The position numbers and the translations under genes were made by a program. Of a stretch of DNA of 15,365 nt, positions 13,678 through 15,365 are shown piece after piece (position 1 is the stretch's first letter; every line of letters starts with the position of its first letter). The DNA is from Thermoplasmatales archaeon (GTDB lineage: Archaea > Thermoplasmatota > E2 > DHVEG-1), in NCBI GenBank assembly GCA_023140035.1, contig JAGLML010000010.1, forward strand, positions 1 to 15,365, in the 5' to 3' direction. The notes under the pieces were generated by a model, which saw only the letters and a list, made by a program, of their open reading frames with translations, did not search any database and had not been told where the DNA came from.

Positions 13678-14352
13678 TCATTCTTCTGCACATGCAAATA
13701 AAATTGTAAGAAAAATTCTAAGACCAGGAAAACATTGCCATTCATATGTTATGCATTCACCTGAAAATGTGAGTTTAATATCTTTTAAGATTTCTATTAA
13801 TAGAATTATGGGAGATAATAAGATTAATAAAATCTGTAATATGTAACAACCTGGAAGCCAACCTGGGATTCTAGTACAGTCCGACGTAGGACAATCACTC
13901 TTAGTAATAAGAGCATCTTTTTTCTCTATTATTAAACCGTTATTAAATGCACTTAGGTTGCTTTTTGAATTAAGAAGTAATTTTTTCACTTCATGAATGT
14001 TTTTATCAGTAATCATTTTTTTCTCATATATCTTTCTGACAATTAAGTTTAACACTCTATTGGCTTCTTTTTCATCCATTTTACTAATTCTTTCTATAAA
14101 CTTTTGAATTAATGCTATTCTATCATCTTGTTTTGGAAAATTAATCAGAGTTTGTCTTCCTTTTCCAACATAATCACAAGCCAAATCCTTGCTCTCTTTA
14201 TCTATCGCTCTACTACTTCTCACACTAAACAATGGTGATGCCTTAGCAATAGTAGAAGATTTAGTAGTTTGATACCCTACGACACCAGTAAACGACACTA
14301 GAACCAGTGTTACAACTGCTATGATACTGCCAAGGAGTATCTTTTTATTCAT
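13678..14352 (-). CDS. Secreted or membrane-anchored protein, about 224 aa, archaeal lineage-specific family
   Basis: Start chosen at ATG 14352, which overlaps the stop of the upstream gene (ATGA, 14349-14352) and has GGAG upstream; ATG 14361 is the in-frame alternative. MNKKILLGSIIAVVTLVLVSF is a signal peptide or N-terminal anchor. The following region (SSRAIDKESKDLACDYVGKG) and SKMDEKEANRVLNLIVRKI are patterns I associate with small secreted proteins occurring in several copies in uncultured Thermoplasmata-like archaea; this is from memory and unverified. The C-terminal part has hydrophobic segments (CYILQILLILLSPIILLIEI; RIFLTILFACA) and cysteines that could form disulphides. In a different frame the 3' end continues to TDSSG-stop at 13629. 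No function assigned. Confidence 0.75.
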   Translation of the reverse strand: MNKKILLGSIIAVVTLVLVSFTGVVGYQTTKSSTIAKASPLFSVRSSRAIDKESKDLACDYVGKGRQTLINFPKQDDRIALIQKFIERISKMDEKEANRVLNLIVRKIYEKKMITDKNIHEVKKLLLNSKSNLSAFNNGLIIEKKDALITKSDCPTSDCTRIPGWLPGCYILQILLILLSPIILLIEILKDIKLTFSGECITYEWQCFPGLRIFLTILFACAEE

Positions 14353-15329
14353 ATTCTCCATCTCTCCATAAACAGTTTTATCAGGTTATTCAACAAAGGA
14401 AATCTTTCCAATAACCTAGGGAGCCACATAGAGTTTAATGATTGAATCTCTGAAAGGTTTAATGTTGCATTAGCTGAATTCCCTGCAATGTCATGCGCAA
14501 CAACCTTAAGTGTAGAGCTCTTTAAAGCAGATGACCATTCGAGAGTATACTCGTATGGCGCTGCGACTGCGGTGAACATCAAACCTTCGTTTATATAGAA
14601 CTCTACGTAATCCATGCCGCTTGTGGCGTCACTACAAGTTGCTGTAAATATGACTTGCCAACCACAGATAAAATTACCAAATACCTCCCAAGTTATCTCT
14701 ATTGTTGGCGGTGTGTAATCAATAGTAACCGTAATAGATTTCCATGGTTCTACATTTCCTGCAATATCGATAGAATGGAAATCCACTTGATGCGCCCCTT
14801 CAGAGGCAAATGTGAATGAATTACCAATTTGAACAGAACCACCGTCAATTCTGAATTCTATCCAATTAACTCCAGACATATCATCGGTAGCAGTAAGCCA
14901 AATATCATTTCCAGAGACGTGAGCTGTAGTAACAGGTGGTACTGAATCAACCTTAAAACTTGCTGATTTCACATCTTCCACATTGCCCTCATTGTCAACT
15001 GAATAATACTCAATCACATAATAGTTAGATTCATTTATGACAAAAGGAACTTCATAAGTATCCCACTCACCATAGTTTATTCTGTAATATGTTGCATTAA
15101 CACCAGACATGTTATCACTAGCATTCAATGTAACTTCTACATCACTGACATACCAGCCATTATCTCCATTGGGTTCAGGTGGGTCAAAAGAGATGGTTGT
15201 AACTGGTGGTGTAATGTCATCAAAGGATACTCTATTTCCAGTTGAGGGAATAACACTCACACTAACGAATAATAAGATAATAGCAACTACTACTCCTTTC
15301 TTGATGGAGTTATTCATACCTTTCCCCAT
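14349..15329 (-). CDS. Secreted Ig/OmpL47-like multidomain protein
   Basis: The frame is open from 15347; starts at 15347, 15338, 15329 and 15317 are possible. I use 15329, where a promoter box at 15349-15357 would place the start site, with 15317 almost as likely. Signal peptide NSIKKGVVVAIILLFVSVSVIP. Two repeats follow: PPVTTISFDPPEP with DNMSGVNATYYRINYGEW, and DSVPPVTTAHV with DDMSGVNWIEFRIDGG, then DIAGNVEPW, typical of OmpL47-type domains. A third Ig-like domain follows (PPTIEITWEVFG to DIAGNSANATL). The tail LPRLLERFPLLNNLIKLF is an amphipathic helix resembling the C-terminus of the propeller protein. Probably an exported surface protein; the domains commonly bind carbohydrate or protein, but no ligand is shown. 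Coupled by ATGA to the next minus-strand gene. Confidence 0.85.
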   Translation of the reverse strand: MGKGMNNSIKKGVVVAIILLFVSVSVIPSTGNRVSFDDITPPVTTISFDPPEPNGDNGWYVSDVEVTLNASDNMSGVNATYYRINYGEWDTYEVPFVINESNYYVIEYYSVDNEGNVEDVKSASFKVDSVPPVTTAHVSGNDIWLTATDDMSGVNWIEFRIDGGSVQIGNSFTFASEGAHQVDFHSIDIAGNVEPWKSITVTIDYTPPTIEITWEVFGNFICGWQVIFTATCSDATSGMDYVEFYINEGLMFTAVAAPYEYTLEWSSALKSSTLKVVAHDIAGNSANATLNLSEIQSLNSMWLPRLLERFPLLNNLIKLFMERWRI

Positions 15330-15348
15330 ATATTTCATAGGTGACATC

Positions 15349-15357
15349 TTATTTAAA
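15349..15357 (-). promoter_or_regulatory. Probable TATA box of the Ig/OmpL47-like gene
   Basis: Minus strand TTTAAATAA. A start site about 25 nt downstream would lie near 15329, at one of the candidate ATG codons, so a leaderless or very short leader is possible. Confidence 0.4.
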
Positions 15358-15365
15358 TTTTAGCC

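Noticed and set aside
1..15365. CRISPR array
   Set aside because: No regularly spaced identical repeats of 24-37 bp; the repeats found are few and irregularly spaced.

Overview
The window looks like an AT-rich archaeal chromosome segment, most likely from an uncultured euryarchaeon of the Thermoplasmatota type (taxon inferred). Reasons: GGAGG/GGTGA Shine-Dalgarno sites a few bases before ATG, TTTATATA-like boxes about 60 nt upstream of starts, an archaeal METTL5-like methyltransferase, and several secreted or cell-surface proteins (M28 peptidase, NosD-like beta-helix, beta-propeller, Ig/OmpL47-like modules) of kinds common in these archaea.

Left flank (1-2300): a secreted M28 zinc peptidase on the minus strand, cut by the window edge; a divergent METTL5-type RNA methyltransferase; and a 58-aa protein. 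First accessory block (about 2400-9060), all on the plus strand: a ParB-like protein, a tRNA-guanine-transglycosylase (TGT)-like enzyme whose start overlaps the ParB stop, then a tyrosine recombinase with a C-terminal zinc ribbon. These are followed by two small proteins of 53 and 52 aa, a P-loop ATPase with a degenerate Walker A motif, a repeat-rich AT region of about 470 bp, and a ribbon-helix-helix protein. The ParB + TGT pair resembles DpdB + DpdA, which place 7-deazaguanines in DNA. Its position beside an integrase and a replication-type ATPase suggests an integrated plasmid or provirus with a DNA base-modification module and no visible restriction genes.

Second accessory block (about 9350-13170): two secreted proteins with near-identical signal peptides (a probable seven-blade propeller and a parallel beta-helix), then a GC-rich inverted/tandem repeat cluster and a serine recombinase split by a frameshift. 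The block is bounded by two copies of a 16-bp direct repeat (9353-9368 and 13151-13166), with related copies at about 13350 and 13633. It may be a second, now decayed, mobile unit.

Right flank (13170-15365): a possible structured RNA (13211-13293), then minus-strand genes: a small two-helix membrane protein, a lipoprotein-like or secreted protein with C-terminal hydrophobic segments, and a secreted Ig/OmpL47-like protein translationally coupled to it. No tRNA, rRNA or CRISPR array was seen.
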